In this document: piece after piece, positions 33,359 through 41,550 of the stretch
Position numbering within the stretch: the first letter of the stretch is position 1
Layout of the letters: the number at the start of each line of letters is the position of its first letter
Origin: Candidatus Poribacteria bacterium
GTDB lineage: Bacteria > Poribacteria > WGA-4E > WGA-3G
Direction: 5' to 3'
NCBI GenBank assembly: GCA_022826805.1
Contig: JAJDUH010000033.1
Location: forward strand, 1 to 54,327
Length of the DNA: 54,327 nucleotides
Position numbers and translations under genes: made by a program
Notes under the pieces: model-generated
Seen by the model: the letters and a program-made list of their open reading frames with translations, nothing else
What the model was told of the DNA's origin: nothing
Database searches by the model: none

Positions 33359-34302
33359 AATCAGATACAGCGTCTTGTGATAAACAAACGACCAAGATTA
33401 AAATCCCTCAAGTAATTGAGGAGAGTTCAGAATTCTACGGGAAAAAGTTACTTTTGAATCCAGAGCGTTTGTGTTCGTGCAAACCGAATCACTTGAGTTG
33501 TATAACTGCAAAGGAATGGTTAAAGGGGCAGATAGGGGTATGGCAATTTAGTTATGAAAAAAGAGACATTCGGAACAAAAAAGTGCACCCTGCTACGTTC
33601 CCTATTTCTTTAGCACGGAAGGTGATAGAGCTTTTTACGCATGAAGGTGAATTGGTACTTGACCCATTCGTGGGGAGTGGGACAACCCTTGTCGCTGCGA
33701 GTGATACGAACCGGCATGCTGTTGGATTCGATTTGAATGAAGAATATACCCGGTTGTGTGGAGAACGGTTAGCAGCACAGGAATTATTTAACAACACACA
33801 TCAACTTGCTATTCAAGATGACGCTCGAAATATAGGCAACTATTTATCAGAAGAAAATCTCTCTCTTATCTTTTCATCGCCTCCTTATGCGAACTTGCTG
33901 AATCGGAAACGAAAAAATAAATCTAGGCGAGACCGAAAAAATGAACAACTTGGTAAGATCGAACAGTATTCCCAAGACGCAAGAGACTTAGGAATATTGG
34001 AATTAGAGCATTATACCACGGCAATGGGCGATATTTATGAGAAACTTCTCCCTTTGTTAAAACCTAAAGCACACTGTGTTATCAATGTTGCTGATATGTG
34101 GTGGGAGAATCAAAGAATTACAATCCATATTTCTCTGATAGAGGAACTCCGGAAAAGAGGATATGAACTAAGAAACATCATCATTTGGGACAGAACGAAC
34201 ATTGTAAACAGACTTGGTATCTTTGGTTGGCCTAGTAATTATATCACGATGGGTGTCACCTTTGAATACTTACTTGATTTCTGGCGTCCACCAACATCAT
34301 AG
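33355..34302 (+). CDS. DNA methyltransferase, probably N4-cytosine
   Basis: 315 residues. SAM-binding motif I is LDPFVGSGTTLVAA (about 103-116), motif X is PATFPISLARKVI (about 82-94), and the catalytic motif IV is SPPY (about 178-181). X, then I, then IV is a linear order, and SPPY/TSPPY is typical of N4-cytosine enzymes. The middle (NRKRKNKSRRDRKNEQ) is very basic and may contact DNA. A restriction endonuclease of the MvaI/BcnI family follows; those enzymes cut CCWGG or CCSGG and are partnered with N4-cytosine methyltransferases, which agrees well. GGAGG precedes the ATG. AT-rich compared with its neighbours, suggesting transfer. Confidence 0.85.
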   Translation: MKSDTASCDKQTTKIKIPQVIEESSEFYGKKLLLNPERLCSCKPNHLSCITAKEWLKGQIGVWQFSYEKRDIRNKKVHPATFPISLARKVIELFTHEGELVLDPFVGSGTTLVAASDTNRHAVGFDLNEEYTRLCGERLAAQELFNNTHQLAIQDDARNIGNYLSEENLSLIFSSPPYANLLNRKRKNKSRRDRKNEQLGKIEQYSQDARDLGILELEHYTTAMGDIYEKLLPLLKPKAHCVINVADMWWENQRITIHISLIEELRKRGYELRNIIIWDRTNIVNRLGIFGWPSNYITMGVTFEYLLDFWRPPTS

Positions 34303-34310
34303 GAATTATT

Positions 34311-34412
34311 ATGGGCAAAGAAGTTGTTCCAGTTGAAAAATATATTGCTTAGGGCAATCCTAATTTGATTGGAGAGTTTTATGATACTTTATACGAAAGA
34401 GGAACTGATTGA
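34311..34412 (+). pseudogene. Broken small frame between methylase and endonuclease
   Basis: An ATG at 34311 opens MGKEVVPVEKYIA, then a TAG (34350-34352), then a continuation in the same frame, GNPNLIGEFYDTLYERGTD, to the next stop at 34410-34412. Both parts look like protein and CAG-to-TAG would join them, so this seems a small gene lost by one nonsense change. Its end overlaps the endonuclease start in another frame. Family not recognised. Confidence 0.35.
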
Positions 34413-35166
34413 GGATCTGAAAAAAGTCAGAGATCGGGGGTGGATAAAAAGCACAAGATCCTCGGGGAATGCAGGTGCCGTGGGTAATACATTAGAAGAC
34501 TTGTTGGGGATTGAGGAAAATAATTTGCCGATCCCAAACGCTGGCGAGTGGGAGTTAAAAACACAACGAGTTAACACTAATTCGCTGACGACCCTCTTTC
34601 ATTCTGATCCATCGCCTCGCGCCGTGAAAATCGTACCTCGAATTCTTCTACCCTTGTATGGTTGGAAGCATAAAGAAGCTGGCGGAAAATACTCCATTGA
34701 TGAAAAAAGTTTTCGTCAAACTATACACGTTTTGAAGAGAACGGATAGGGGATTTGGAGTAGAACTTAACCAAACCGAAAGAAAAGTAGAGGTGTCGTTT
34801 GATGCTGGAGCTGTTTCTACGCGACACACTGATTGGCTGGATTCTGTAGAACAAAGAATTGACCTTGAGGAACTTTCACCTAAACCCTACTGGGGCTTTG
34901 ACGACTTAACCCATAAAGCAGGCACAAAACTGTTAAACTGTTTTTATGTTAGGGCAGCAGTCAAGCGAATTAATAAAATTGAGCATTTTCATTATCAGGA
35001 TATTCTTGTTTTGCAAAAGTTTAGTCCAGATAGGTTCATTGATGCAATAGCGAAGGGCCTAATACTTGTAGACTTTGACGCGAGAACAGGACACAATCAC
35101 GGCACGAAATTCAGAATGAGACAGAACACTTTACCTCTGTTGTATGAGAATGTGGCAAATGTATAA
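34381..35166 (+). CDS. Type II restriction endonuclease, MvaI/BcnI family
   Basis: 261 residues from the ATG at 34381, with GGAG six bases upstream. Family landmarks are the N-terminal GNTLEDLLGIEEN (about 38-50) and the catalytic GEWELKTQR (about 59-67), the Asp/Glu...Glu-x-Lys nuclease core with ELK. MvaI and BcnI act as monomers that nick both strands at CCWGG or CCSGG. The predicted N4-cytosine methylase sits 78 bases upstream. The coding sequence is AT-rich and the gene stands alone as the only endonuclease in the window. Function is likely intact, as there is no frame break. Confidence 0.85.
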   Translation: MILYTKEELIEDLKKVRDRGWIKSTRSSGNAGAVGNTLEDLLGIEENNLPIPNAGEWELKTQRVNTNSLTTLFHSDPSPRAVKIVPRILLPLYGWKHKEAGGKYSIDEKSFRQTIHVLKRTDRGFGVELNQTERKVEVSFDAGAVSTRHTDWLDSVEQRIDLEELSPKPYWGFDDLTHKAGTKLLNCFYVRAAVKRINKIEHFHYQDILVLQKFSPDRFIDAIAKGLILVDFDARTGHNHGTKFRMRQNTLPLLYENVANV

Positions 35167-35167
35167 T
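35140..35167 (+). promoter_or_regulatory. Possible promoter of the corrinoid gene
   Basis: A perfect TATAAT (35162-35167) overlaps the end of the endonuclease gene, with a weak TTGTAT (35140-35145) 16 bases upstream. Leader length would be about 95 bases. Confidence 0.35.
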
Positions 35168-35270
35168 ACCTTTTTGTATTGTGCTCACGAGGTTGGGAAG
35201 CCTGAAAATTCGGTTGCCATTTTTTCCTGCCTGTGCTATTTTATGTCTTCTGAGGAGGAATGCGAAACTC

Positions 35271-36029
35271 GTGGCATCCATTAATGACATCGCAAACGAA
35301 TTTATCCGAGAAGAAATTGAAGAATACTTGGAACAACCTGACGAAATAGAGTTGACCATTGGGATGTTCGCACAGGCGACCCCAGCAATGCAAGACATCG
35401 CCGCAGCGCTTATTGATGGTGACCATCACACGGTTGATGAGATGACGCAAGCCGCTCTGGAAGGCGGGACAGAGGCATTGGAAATTATGGACGATGGACT
35501 CATCGCTGGGATGGGTATCGTCGGTATCAAGTTCCGAGAGAACTTCATCTTTGTACCTGAAGTTTTAGCCTGTGCCCGCGCAATGAAAGCAGGGATGGCA
35601 CATATTGAGCCAATCCTCTCCGATTCAGGCATTGATCCCATCGGAACCGTGATTATGGGAACCGTCAAAGGCGACCTGCACGATATCGGCAAGAATCTGT
35701 GCATCATGATGCTCCGCGGGGCCGGTTTCGTCGTACACGATTTAGGCGTTGATACCTCTGAAGATGATTTTATTGAGGCTGTTGAGGAGTATGAGGCTCC
35801 GATTCTGGGTATGTCCGCACTCCTGACAACAACGATGCCGAATATGGGGAAAACAATTGACGCCTTCATTGACGAAGACTTACGCGAAGAGGTAAAGATT
35901 ATGGTGGGTGGTGCCCCGGTCACACAAACCTTTGCCGATGACATGGGAGCGGATGGATACGGCAAGGATGCACTCGCATGTGTCGCTTTAGCTAAGAAGT
36001 TCCTTTTAGAACCAGATGAGGAGTGGTAG
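35271..36029 (+). CDS. Corrinoid (B12-binding) methyltransfer protein, MtbC/MtaC-like
   Basis: About 252 residues from the GTG at 35271, chosen because AGGAGG at 35253-35258 precedes it; longer reading from 35181 gives a Leu/Arg-rich non-family leader. Domain order is the four-helix methionine-synthase cap (about 40-125, with GMGIVGIKFRENFIFVPEV) and a Rossmann B12 domain (about 130-250) with the cobalt-ligand motif DLHDIGKN. It holds cobalamin and receives and passes a methyl group. The activator RACo-like gene follows at 119 bases, then a homocysteine methyltransferase. No MtaB/MttB/MtgB-type methyltransferase is next to it. Confidence 0.9.
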   Translation: MASINDIANEFIREEIEEYLEQPDEIELTIGMFAQATPAMQDIAAALIDGDHHTVDEMTQAALEGGTEALEIMDDGLIAGMGIVGIKFRENFIFVPEVLACARAMKAGMAHIEPILSDSGIDPIGTVIMGTVKGDLHDIGKNLCIMMLRGAGFVVHDLGVDTSEDDFIEAVEEYEAPILGMSALLTTTMPNMGKTIDAFIDEDLREEVKIMVGGAPVTQTFADDMGADGYGKDALACVALAKKFLLEPDEEW

Positions 36030-36111
36030 GGAGAATAGTTATCTGTTTTGGTGGTTGTCGATAATAGTTATCGGTTAAAGCGGTTTTTGATTAAACCATA
36101 TCTCTCTTTAA

Positions 36112-36146
36112 CTGACAACTGACAACTGACAACTGATAACCAATAA
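36112..36146 (+). repeat. Heptanucleotide tandem repeat, best array
   Basis: Five 7-base units in perfect register: CTGACAA three times, CTGATAA, CCAATAA. They end 2 bases before the ATG of the RACo-like gene, so they occupy its ribosome-binding region. Confidence 0.75.
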
Positions 36147-36148
36147 AC

Positions 36149-38038
36149 ATGAAAAAGATAGACAAAGCGGAATACGAAAAACGCCTAAATAAAATTACGC
36201 AGATTTTTGAGGGATTGGTTGTTCACGCTGATGTCCAAGCGACCTACCGGTGCCCCTACAAAAATCGATTCGACCACTGCACGGCGAAATTCGGCTGTCG
36301 AAACCAACGGAAAATTGATGAAGGAACAGGACTCCTATGTGTCGGCGACGATAAATTGGATTATCGAAATGCCTGGGAGACTGAGACAACTGACCAACTT
36401 TCTGGATCTCATGCTACTATTACATCTGACGGAAAAGTCCATCAACTCACCCCCGGAAAAACCATTTTTGACTATGCGGACGATTTAGATGTACAGGTCC
36501 CGACCTCCTGTTTCCGAACCGGACAGTGCCATGAATGTATCGTTGAAATCAAACGTGGAATGGACGCCCTCCAACCACCAAACGAAGCAGAGGCTTTTCT
36601 GCGAGATAACTACCGCCTCGCCTGTCAAGCCGTCGTCCTCGATGTTGATACAGATATCGAGTTTACCACACTCCGACGCACTCCAAGAATTCTAACGCAC
36701 GCAACGACAGGTGACAACGAAACGCCGGAACTTAATCCGCGGGTTAGCCATCGCGAGGGAGTCGTCTATTATGGTGACGAAGCTATTGACCGTTACCGAG
36801 GACATCTTTATGGGTTAGCCATAGACATCGGGACAACGACGGTAGTGGCGAATCTGGTTGATTTGGAGACAGGGGAAACTGTCTCTGTCAGTTCTTTTGA
36901 AAATCCGCAGCGTTTTGGTGGAAGCGATATCATGAACCGCATCTCTTACGACGGTGAATTTCAGGGAGAATTGCGCCGTTCGCTTATCGCTGCACTAAAC
37001 AGCGAAATTATGGAGATGTGCACCCGCCATGATTTCGTCCGGCAGGAGATTTATGAGATCGTTGTTGCTGGTAATACAACGATGCGCGATATCTTCTTCA
37101 AACAGGATGTCCAAAGCATCGGACAAAAGCCCTATAAGTCTCTGATTGAGCATGAATACCGTGACGGACTCCGTTCAACCACTTCCCTTACTGAAAAAAC
37201 ACGTCGCTTGGGTCTCCGTGCGAATCCAAAAGCAATGGTGTACAGCTTGCCGTTGATCGCAAGCCATGTCGGTGCGGATGTCGCCGCAGATTTGGTCTCA
37301 ATTGACATGCCATCGACGGATGAGATTATCATGTTGGTTGATGTCGGAACGAACACGGAAGTCGTGGTTGGAAATGCGAAACGGATGGTAGCTGCGTCAT
37401 GTCCTGCTGGTCCTGCATTTGAGGGGGGTGGCATTGAATACGGGATGCCCGCTTATCCCGGTGCTATTGAATCTGTAAGGTGGAATGGCAATCAATTCGG
37501 TTATGATACGATTGATGGAGGAACCCCCCAAGGGTTGTGCGGTTCGGGATTAATTTCCCTACTCGCTGAACTCCGACGGAACAATCAGATGAGTCCCAAA
37601 GGTGTTTTTGCTGACAGAAAGCAGCGCATCATGTCAATCTTGCCGGAACACGGTATTACGCTCTCACGCGAGGATGCAAGCAATCTCGCACAGGCAAAGG
37701 CAGCAAACTATTGTGGACAATACATTGTTTTGCGGCACTTCGATTGTGTTCCAGAAGACATCACAACGCTCTTTTTAGCGGGCGGCTTTGCCAATTATGT
37801 TAACTTGCAGGACGCTGTCGAAATCGGATTCCTTGCCCCTGTCCCGGAAGCGAATGTCGTCAAGCTCGGTAACGCCGCAGTAGCCGGTGCGACAGCCGTC
37901 CTCCTTTCCGAGAAAAAACGCGCAAATATTGAAACACTCGTCAATAATATTGAACACATTGAATTAGAGACCACGCCCGATTTCTTTGAGATATTCGTAG
38001 AAGGCTGCCAATTCAAACCGATGCCAGACGTTCTGTAA
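36149..38038 (+). CDS. RACo-like corrinoid reductive activator (2Fe-2S plus ASKHA)
   Basis: 629 residues. An N-terminal part (about 1-90) with four cysteines (35, 44, 50, 64) precedes a plant-type ferredoxin domain whose cysteines 121, 127, 130 and 159 (TSCFRTGQCHEC ... LACQ) hold a 2Fe-2S cluster. An ASKHA ATPase domain follows (about 210-620: GLAIDIGTTTVVANL, MLVDVGTNTEVVVG). RACo proteins use ATP to reduce inactive Co(II) of corrinoid proteins to Co(I). Its place beside the corrinoid protein fits. No Shine-Dalgarno is seen because heptad repeats precede the ATG. The extra N-terminal cysteines are not part of the classic 2Fe-2S motif. Confidence 0.9.
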   Translation: MKKIDKAEYEKRLNKITQIFEGLVVHADVQATYRCPYKNRFDHCTAKFGCRNQRKIDEGTGLLCVGDDKLDYRNAWETETTDQLSGSHATITSDGKVHQLTPGKTIFDYADDLDVQVPTSCFRTGQCHECIVEIKRGMDALQPPNEAEAFLRDNYRLACQAVVLDVDTDIEFTTLRRTPRILTHATTGDNETPELNPRVSHREGVVYYGDEAIDRYRGHLYGLAIDIGTTTVVANLVDLETGETVSVSSFENPQRFGGSDIMNRISYDGEFQGELRRSLIAALNSEIMEMCTRHDFVRQEIYEIVVAGNTTMRDIFFKQDVQSIGQKPYKSLIEHEYRDGLRSTTSLTEKTRRLGLRANPKAMVYSLPLIASHVGADVAADLVSIDMPSTDEIIMLVDVGTNTEVVVGNAKRMVAASCPAGPAFEGGGIEYGMPAYPGAIESVRWNGNQFGYDTIDGGTPQGLCGSGLISLLAELRRNNQMSPKGVFADRKQRIMSILPEHGITLSREDASNLAQAKAANYCGQYIVLRHFDCVPEDITTLFLAGGFANYVNLQDAVEIGFLAPVPEANVVKLGNAAVAGATAVLLSEKKRANIETLVNNIEHIELETTPDFFEIFVEGCQFKPMPDVL

Positions 38039-38056
38039 CCATAAACTTATAGTGCC

Positions 38057-38156
38057 GTAGGTTGGGTTGAACAGCCTGCCACCAAGGGTTCGCATCTCAA
38101 AAAAAATGGCTTGTTTCTTACACTTGCCATTATATAAATATCAAGTGAAACCCAAC
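38057..38156 (+). repeat. 100-bp GTAGGTTGGGTTG/GAAACCCAAC element, copy D
   Basis: Begins GTAGGTTGGGTTG (38057-38069) and ends TGAAACCCAAC (38146-38156); 100 bases. Lies in the 179-base gap between the RACo-like gene and the methyltransferase gene. Confidence 0.7.
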
Positions 38157-38217
38157 GCTGTACTATAGATGTTGGATAAACAGAGATACCAAAATCCTCG
38201 AAATCTACAGGAAAAAA

Positions 38218-39246
38218 ATGAGCGAAAACCCAATAGGAAAAAAACTACCCTTTCAAGAACGCTTAAAGTCTAATACACCGATTTTGTATGATGGCGGGTT
38301 CGGTTCGCAGTTGTTCTCAAGAGGTATTGAACTTGCGAATAGCGCACTCGCCAATGAATTACATCCGACGGCAGTTGTTGACATCCATTCAGATTATATC
38401 AACGCCGGTGTTGACGCAATTGGAACGAATACCTTTGTGGCATCCCCACTTCACTTGGAAATGGCAGGACAAGATACCTCGGATGCCCGACGCCTTGTCC
38501 GGTCGGCTGTTCAGCATGCGAAAGCTGCCGTTGAACAGAGCGATAGAGATATCTATATCGCTGGTTCTGTCGGACCTTCTCCCGGAGCGATTGAAGCGGA
38601 TAGTGGTGATACCACTTTCGGTATTCCAAACGCTGATGCGAGAGAAGCACACAAATTAGTCATCCATACCCTTGCAGAAGCAGGTGTGGATTTCCTCTGC
38701 CTTGAGACAATGTTTTCCGCGAAAGAGGCAGCAATGGCTGTGGAGGTCGCACGTCAGACGGGTCTTCCTATCGCAGTAAATTTGACATACAAATGGACGA
38801 AAGAGCGGCGGAGCGGCAACATAGTTTATCGCACAGATTGGGGGAATTCACCAGCAGATCTGCTGGATATTCTTACACATGGTGAATTTTCAGATGGAGA
38901 CTCCTTATTGGATGCTGTAAGCATACTTGGTGTAAATTGCGGTGCCGAATCCAGGCGTGATGAACATACCGGAATGCCTTATGCAATTACCGGGACTGAG
39001 CAGCTCCAAGCCGCAATGACTGACAGAGAGGTTCAGGATAAGCGGATGATGGCATACCCAAATGCCGGCATGCCAAAGCTTGATGAAAACCATCAAACCG
39101 TCTATACGCAGACCCCCGAGCAAATGGCAAGTCATGTCCCCGCACTTCTTGAAGCAGGTGCCTACTTAGTCGGCGGATGTTGTGGGACAACACCGATACA
39201 TATCAAAGCGTTCCGTGAGGCAATATCGTCCTACCTTTCAACATAA
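38218..39246 (+). CDS. Homocysteine S-methyltransferase family protein
   Basis: 342 residues. The N-terminal barrel start ILYDGGFGSQLFSRG, the IGTNTF motif and the zinc-site cysteines ILGVNCGA and GGCCGTTP (last about residue 318-325) are typical of methionine synthase N-domain and BHMT/MmuM enzymes. It lies downstream of the corrinoid protein and RACo-like activator, so it may take its methyl group from them, although family members also use S-methylmethionine or betaine directly. The leader has AGGA just before the ATG. Separated from upstream genes by the repeat element, so co-transcription is likely but not shown. Confidence 0.88.
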   Translation: MSENPIGKKLPFQERLKSNTPILYDGGFGSQLFSRGIELANSALANELHPTAVVDIHSDYINAGVDAIGTNTFVASPLHLEMAGQDTSDARRLVRSAVQHAKAAVEQSDRDIYIAGSVGPSPGAIEADSGDTTFGIPNADAREAHKLVIHTLAEAGVDFLCLETMFSAKEAAMAVEVARQTGLPIAVNLTYKWTKERRSGNIVYRTDWGNSPADLLDILTHGEFSDGDSLLDAVSILGVNCGAESRRDEHTGMPYAITGTEQLQAAMTDREVQDKRMMAYPNAGMPKLDENHQTVYTQTPEQMASHVPALLEAGAYLVGGCCGTTPIHIKAFREAISSYLST

Positions 39247-39305
39247 AACGGATACGAACATTCTCCAGTTCCCCTGATATTGAGACAGTCTAAAGGAAAA
39301 ATCTT

Positions 39306-39860
39306 TTGGAAACGGTAACACTTACCTATAAAAGGCCTCCTGATCGCGTTAATCATTTTGAGCAGCATCTACTTTACGTAGATGATGATGTTATTGTTAC
39401 GTCTCAACGCCTTAGACCTTCCTCGCCCATAGTTCAAAATAGCAAAACCGTTTTAGGCGATAACTTCGCCGCGGTCTGGTTTGTATTTACGGGACTATGG
39501 TACGACGTCGGTAAAGTGTATAATCTAAATAACGAGTGGACCGGTTACTATTGTGATGTTCTGAAACCGGTTAAGCGAAGCACAAATGTAGAAGGTAAGC
39601 TTGACTGTTTTGAAATAACCGATCTGTTCTTGGATCTCTGGATAAATCCGGATGGGACCTATGAAATCCAGGATGAGGACGAATTTGAGGAGGCAGTTCG
39701 GGATGGCGCGATTGATGCTGAATTAGAAACAAAGGCGTGGAATGTCTTGGAAGCGTTGGTCGCTGACGTAGAAGCAGGTCATTTAGAAACTCGCATACAA
39801 GCGGTGTGTAGTAAAGCCCAACTCCCAGATTTATCGGATTATGTAGCACAGTTACCTTAG
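39306..39860 (+). CDS. DUF402 domain protein
   Basis: 184 residues, start TTG at 39306 with AAAGGA 8 bases before it. The DUF402 fold is visible as WFVFTGLWYDVGKVYNLNNEWTGYYCDV and DLFLDLWINPDGTYEIQDEDEFEEA, with conserved aromatic and acidic positions seen in this family (Asp/Glu at the metal site of related phosphatases such as Sa1684/SCO-type). DUF402 proteins include nucleoside diphosphate or pyrophosphate phosphatases and RNA-linked proteins; the substrate here is not known. Ends in an acidic tail. Confidence 0.75.
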   Translation: METVTLTYKRPPDRVNHFEQHLLYVDDDVIVTSQRLRPSSPIVQNSKTVLGDNFAAVWFVFTGLWYDVGKVYNLNNEWTGYYCDVLKPVKRSTNVEGKLDCFEITDLFLDLWINPDGTYEIQDEDEFEEAVRDGAIDAELETKAWNVLEALVADVEAGHLETRIQAVCSKAQLPDLSDYVAQLP

Positions 39861-39873
39861 AGAACGTCCACCC

Positions 39874-39889
39874 CGGTAGGCGCGGTTTC
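39874..39889 (+). repeat. 16-base repeat CGGTAGGCGCGGTTTC
   Basis: One mismatch from 8041-8056. Directly followed by the hairpin-plus-tail repeat at 39890, so two families sit side by side here. Confidence 0.55.
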
Positions 39890-39931
39890 CAAATTATGCT
39901 ACGAAAGCATAATTTGTCTTAGCTTTACATT
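39890..39931 (+). repeat. Hairpin-plus-tail repeat, intact copy
   Basis: CAAATTATGCT (39890-39900) pairs with AGCATAATTTG (39906-39916) over a 5-base loop, an 11-bp perfect stem, followed by the tail GTCTTAGCTTTACATT (39916-39931). Two stem pairs differ from the copy at 9081 by compensating changes on both arms. Confidence 0.8.
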
Positions 39932-39944
39932 CCGCGCATATTAT

Positions 39945-39957
39945 CGAACTCACGTTA
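39945..39957 (+). repeat. 13-base repeat CGAACTCACGTTA
   Basis: Close to TAGAACTCACGTTA (28838) and TAGAACTTACGTTA (50217). It is 28 bases upstream of the DegT gene, the same relation to a start codon as at 28838. Confidence 0.5.
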
Positions 39958-39984
39958 CTTTAGGAATCGAAGAGGGACAAAAAT

Positions 39985-41199
39985 ATGGCAACATTAGCAA
40001 TAAACGGTGGTGAACCTGTTCGCACTGATTCGTATCCGACATGGCCCACGCAGGATCCTGCCGATCTTGAAGCATTTGAAAACATTTACAAGAGTGGACA
40101 ATGGGGTGTTGGCGGACCAAAGGTTCCCGAATTCGCACAACAATTCGCTGAATTCCAAGGCGCAAAGTATGGTGTTTGCGTCAATAGCGGCACATCCGCA
40201 CTCTATATCGCCCTGAAAGCAGCAGGCGTTTGCCCGGGTGATGAAGTTATTACCACACCCTATACCTTCCAAGCGACGGTCGTCGCGATTCTCATGACGC
40301 ATGCTGTCCCTGTTTTTGTCGATACCGCCCCTGACAGTTTCCTGTTGGATGCTGCAAAGGTTGAAGCTGCTATAACCGAGAAAACAAAAGCGATTTTACC
40401 AGTTCATATCGCCGGATATCCTGCCGATCTGGACGCCCTTGTCGAAGTCGCGAACCGGCGTAACCTTAAGGTTGTTGAAGATTGTGCACAAGCGCACGGG
40501 GCAGAATGGCGCGGGCGAGGCGTTGGCAGCTGGGGACATTTCGGATGTTTCAGTTTCCAGTCGTCAAAAAACCTATGTGCCGGTGAAGGCGGTGTTGTCC
40601 TCATCAACGATCGTGAACTCTACGAACGGGCCTGGGCACTGCATAATTGTGGACGTACCCTGCCTGATGCTGAATTCGGAGAAGCAGAACCTTTCGGGGG
40701 CAATTTTCGCATGACTGAATGGCAAGCAGGTCTTCTTCTTTCTCGCCTGACTCGGCTTGAAGCTGAAACTAACTATCGACATAAAAACATGCGGTGGTTA
40801 GATGGTTGGCTTGGAGAGGTACCGGGTATCATAGTCACGCCACTGGATCCACGCGCAACCCGTGGGGGCTGTCACGGCTATAAAGCACTCTTCGATTCCG
40901 AGGAATTTGAAGGGATTTCACGTGAGATGTTTCTCAAGGCAATGCGCGCCGAGGGAATACCGATGGGACACTGGTATACCACACCCATGTATCGTGAGTC
41001 TTTTCTTAACTCTGATCTTTTCGGGCACAATCTCAACTATACCGATGTGCATTGTCCTGAGACTGAGAAGATATGCCAAACCGGTCTCTCTTTAAGTCAA
41101 AACGTCCTAATGGCAAGCGAAGAGGACATAGAGGACATTATCAAGGCAGTTATCAAAATCCGTCGGAATGTTGCTGAGTTAAAGTCAGACACCTCCTAA
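39985..41199 (+). CDS. DegT/DnrJ/EryC1/StrS family aminotransferase
   Basis: 404 residues of PLP-dependent sugar aminotransferase fold. Landmarks: WGVGGPKVPEFAQQFAEF and VNSGTSALYIALKA at the N-terminal cofactor loop, VVEDCAQAHGAEWRGRGVG, and the PLP lysine in GCFSFQSSKNLCAGEGG (about residue 193). It transfers an amino group to a keto-sugar nucleotide or is used on cyclitols, usually in envelope or secondary sugar synthesis. GAGGGAC precedes the ATG. No sugar-nucleotide genes are nearby, so the substrate is unknown. It is expressed from a repeat-rich leader. Confidence 0.9.
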   Translation: MATLAINGGEPVRTDSYPTWPTQDPADLEAFENIYKSGQWGVGGPKVPEFAQQFAEFQGAKYGVCVNSGTSALYIALKAAGVCPGDEVITTPYTFQATVVAILMTHAVPVFVDTAPDSFLLDAAKVEAAITEKTKAILPVHIAGYPADLDALVEVANRRNLKVVEDCAQAHGAEWRGRGVGSWGHFGCFSFQSSKNLCAGEGGVVLINDRELYERAWALHNCGRTLPDAEFGEAEPFGGNFRMTEWQAGLLLSRLTRLEAETNYRHKNMRWLDGWLGEVPGIIVTPLDPRATRGGCHGYKALFDSEEFEGISREMFLKAMRAEGIPMGHWYTTPMYRESFLNSDLFGHNLNYTDVHCPETEKICQTGLSLSQNVLMASEEDIEDIIKAVIKIRRNVAELKSDTS

Positions 41200-41222
41200 A
41201 TTTACGTGCTTTTACTTTTTCT

Positions 41223-41260
41223 ACTATCCTTTTTATCTCCAGGGGACTCTATATAGGCAA
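41223..41260 (+). repeat. Leader repeat, upstream copy
   Basis: ACTATCC, a T-rich run and GGGGACTCTATATAGGCAA. The 19-base end (41242-41260) is identical to 41509-41527. Confidence 0.75.
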
Positions 41261-41490
41261 CCCCGATAGGCAGATTTGCGATATCCTGTTTTTTCGCGCA
41301 GCTTGCAACGCTGGAATCCCTATCCTGCACTGGAAAAGGACTAAACTGCTGTTAAAAGAGCCAGTTGCAACGCCTAAGAAGTAGATGCGGCGAGAACCGA
41401 AAAGAGCCGAGAATGAGAATCCAGCAAAACTTAATCGGGAACCAGCAAGGACGCAGCAGCTCAGAGGCAATCGTTAGAAAAACATTTTTC

Positions 41491-41527
41491 ACTATCTTTT
41501 TTAGCCTTGGGGACTCTATATAGGCAA
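41491..41527 (+). repeat. Leader repeat, copy next to the gene
   Basis: Starts ACTATC, T-rich, ends GGGGACTCTATATAGGCAA (41509-41527), 24 bases ahead of the ATG at 41551. The shared end may hold a -10-like TATATA or a binding site. Confidence 0.75.
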
Positions 41528-41550
41528 ATGGATATAAAAAGGAGACAATC

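Larger units (their letters stand above)
41200..41550. other. 351-base intergenic stretch with a duplicated leader
   Basis: Two near-identical leader segments (41223-41260 and 41491-41527) share GGGGACTCTATATAGGCAA and flank about 230 bases of unassigned sequence that includes the 13-mer GCGCAGCTTGCAA (41296-41308) and TTGCAACGC twice. Short frames on both strands here have no ribosome sites or family-like residues. No tRNA or known RNA was recognised. Confidence 0.45.

Noticed and set aside
34350..34352. In-frame TAG as a pyrrolysine codon
   Set aside because: No pyrrolysine genes or corrinoid methyltransferase with such a site are seen; the frame is better explained as a nonsense change.
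36112..36146. CRISPR-like array
   Set aside because: Units are only 7 bases, contiguous and without spacers; no cas gene is present.
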